Shown: positions 62,767 through 64,000 of the stretch, piece by piece | Layout of the letters: every line of letters starts with the position of its first letter | Numbering within the stretch: the first letter of the stretch is position 1 | Source of the DNA: Cyanobacteria bacterium SZAS-4 | Lineage (GTDB): Bacteria; Cyanobacteriota; Vampirovibrionia; Obscuribacterales; Obscuribacteraceae | Direction of reading: 5' to 3' | Assembly: GCA_018266255.1 (NCBI GenBank) | Contig: JAFEAT010000020.1 | Span: 62,001-126,000, forward strand | DNA: 64,000 bases | The notes under the pieces: generated by a model | What the model saw: only the letters and a program-made list of their open reading frames with translations | Database searches by the model: none | What the model was told of the DNA's origin: nothing | Made by a program: the position numbers and the translations under genes

Positions 62767-63375
62767 TTGAACGGCGAAGAAGTATTTGAGCGCACGGCGC
62801 AGAAATACGCTGATTGCAGAACCTATTCCGATTCCGGAAGAATCGAAAGCAATCTTGGCGTCATGACGTTCAAGACTTTCTTTGTCAGACCGAATTTATT
62901 CAAGTTCGAATTCGCACATGAGTCTGAAGAGCAGGGTAAGTCTGGCATTATCTGGTCTGATGGAAATGAATTCTTTACGAGCTACAACCACGATTTAGAT
63001 AATGTGCCGTGTGACAACATATCGAGTTTGTTGGTTGAAATTGGCTTAGCCGCTCAGCCGGCATCATATTTGGTGCCAATGATGTTGATGCCAGACTACA
63101 TCGATGCTAATTCGCTGTCGAATGCTGCTCCATATTTGTCGACAGAGCACACTTCGATTGCCGATCGGAGCTGTCATCGCATCAAATCTTCCAAGCCCGA
63201 GTTTCCTTATGTAGCTGATTTGCTCATCGACAGTTTAGGTTACAAACTTCGTCGCATGATCGTAGAATACTCGCCTGAATCGAAAGCTCAGGTGATTTTC
63301 ACTGACGTAAGTTTCGACCGAGAAATTTCGGAAGACATTTTCAATCTCAAACATGCTAGAAACAGCGTGATTTAG
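62767..63375 (+). CDS. LolA-like/DUF2092-type hypothetical protein
   Basis: 202 residues from TTG at 62767, with AAAGGGA upstream; no other start is nearby. Content matches LolA-like beta proteins: TAQKYADCRTYSDSGRIES, FFVRPNLFKFEFAHESE and GIIWSDGNEFFTSYN. No signal peptide is visible, which is odd for the fold. It follows PPK2 by 22 bases and overlaps the convergent prenyltransferase by 4. Confidence 0.75.
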   Translation: MNGEEVFERTAQKYADCRTYSDSGRIESNLGVMTFKTFFVRPNLFKFEFAHESEEQGKSGIIWSDGNEFFTSYNHDLDNVPCDNISSLLVEIGLAAQPASYLVPMMLMPDYIDANSLSNAAPYLSTEHTSIADRSCHRIKSSKPEFPYVADLLIDSLGYKLRRMIVEYSPESKAQVIFTDVSFDREISEDIFNLKHARNSVI

Positions 63376-64000
63376 AATAATTTGTCGAGCAGAATTGCAA
63401 AAAACATAAGAATGCTGACCACGCCGTTGATCGTGAAGAATGCGGCGTTTACGCGTGATAGGTCGTTTGGTTTGACGATGCTGTGCTCGTAAATCAACAT
63501 GCCGACGACGATGGCAAATCCAACCCAATAGAATGCGCCGAGGTGACAGAGCAATCCAACACCTATCAGGCTTAGCACAGTCACCACATGCAGTGCAGAA
63601 GAAATGTTCAGTGCGTTTGCCACGCCGAATCTTGCTGGAATGCTGTGCAGTTTTTCCGAACGATCTATATCCACATCTTGGCAGGCGTAGATGATGTCGA
63701 AGCTACCAACCCAGGTTGCCACAGCCAGCATCAGCACCCACGGAGCGGGGTCGCTCAGTAGTCCACCAGCTGCAACCCAACCACCCAGAGCTGCGCCACC
63801 AATGGCGATGCCAAGAACAATGTGGCAGAACCAGGTGAACCGCTTGGTAAAAGAATAGAAGCTGAGCCAGATAATAGCGATTGGCAGAAGTTGTACACAG
63901 AGCACAGGTAACTGAGTTGCCGCTGCAGCCATGATCGCGAACGATCCAATAGTAAACAATGTCGCTTGCTTGACGCTGATTCTTCCAGCCGGAATCGAGC
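63372..64000 (-). CDS. UbiA-family prenyltransferase, 5' end cut by window
   Basis: The frame is open to 64000 and beyond, where it reads IPAGRISVKQ in the family pattern. At least six membrane helices are visible. The second Asp motif is YACQDVDIDRSEKLHSIPA, as in UbiA/MenA-type enzymes that join a polyprenyl diphosphate to an aromatic ring. It probably makes a respiratory quinone. The first Asp motif lies outside the window. Confidence 0.88.
   Translation of the reverse strand, partial: SIPAGRISVKQATLFTIGSFAIMAAAATQLPVLCVQLLPIAIIWLSFYSFTKRFTWFCHIVLGIAIGGAALGGWVAAGGLLSDPAPWVLMLAVATWVGSFDIIYACQDVDIDRSEKLHSIPARFGVANALNISSALHVVTVLSLIGVGLLCHLGAFYWVGFAIVVGMLIYEHSIVKPNDLSRVNAAFFTINGVVSILMFFAILLDKLF

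Noticed and set aside
1..64000. tRNA, rRNA, CRISPR, insertion sequence or prophage
   Set aside because: I looked for TTCGA-loop sequences, regular repeats, transposase motifs and phage genes and saw none I could support.

Overview
This 64 kb window is gene-dense bacterial chromosome with about 57 protein genes on both strands and no rRNA, tRNA, CRISPR array, transposase or phage block that I could recognise. The gene mix is a large set of Ser/Thr protein kinases and tetratricopeptide (TPR) proteins, two TPR-matrixin metalloproteases, a membrane protein family I associate with cyanobacteria (2193-3419), signs of a diderm envelope (arabinose-5-phosphate isomerase, a PBP4-type carboxypeptidase), signs of respiration (a UbiA prenyltransferase), rubrerythrin with a Fur-type regulator, and a PPK2 polyphosphate kinase. 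Together these suggest a non-photosynthetic relative of Cyanobacteria (Melainabacteria/Vampirovibrionia, in particular the Obscuribacterales). That placement is an inference from gene content, not a database result.

Layout. 1-5.8 kb: a 5'-truncated small protein, a TPR-metalloprotease, an HTH membrane protein and a PHP-domain protein. 5.9-13.5 kb: an exported glycine-zipper protein, then four overlapping membrane kinase genes; the first two keep the catalytic residues and the last two have lost them. 13.4-23 kb: a TPR protein, an NAD-binding epimerase-like protein, a double M16 peptidase, a coiled-coil protein, an exported repeat protein and a large hypothetical. 22.9-26.2 kb: a hybrid histidine kinase, a Rieske ferredoxin and an exported protein in one direction. 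26.4-34 kb: a second TPR-metalloprotease, a 1006-residue helical protein, a tandem MshEN-like protein and a degenerate GGDEF protein. 34-37.6 kb: AhpD-like, PBP4-type, thioesterase and RpiB genes.

37.7-42 kb is the most system-like block. A membrane histidine kinase and a PhoB/OmpR-type response regulator bracket two uncharacterised genes that share an N-terminal motif and near-identical promoters with an 11-bp direct repeat of TGTCA. 42-43.7 kb is a peroxide/iron module (Fur family, rubrerythrin, flavin reductase) with matching 19-bp palindromes before the first two genes. 47-49.4 kb is an ECF sigma factor overlapping a gene that fuses a zinc-type anti-sigma motif to a NarL-type response regulator, followed by a free-standing Clp N-domain protein. 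49.7-56 kb holds KdsD, a kinase with a PQQ-type propeller, two adjacent YbaB-type proteins and a MarR regulator. 56-60 kb holds a subtilase coupled to an exported partner and two TadE/TadG-like genes. 60-64 kb holds a membrane protein with repeated K-T-x-L-E motifs, PPK2, a LolA-like protein and the end of a UbiA prenyltransferase cut by the window edge.

Themes: envelope-facing signalling (kinases, pseudokinases, two-component proteins, ECF sigma) and exported TPR or protease proteins dominate. Starts were moved from the longest reading frame where a Shine-Dalgarno site, a signal peptide or overlap with a neighbour argued for it; each case is stated in the entry.
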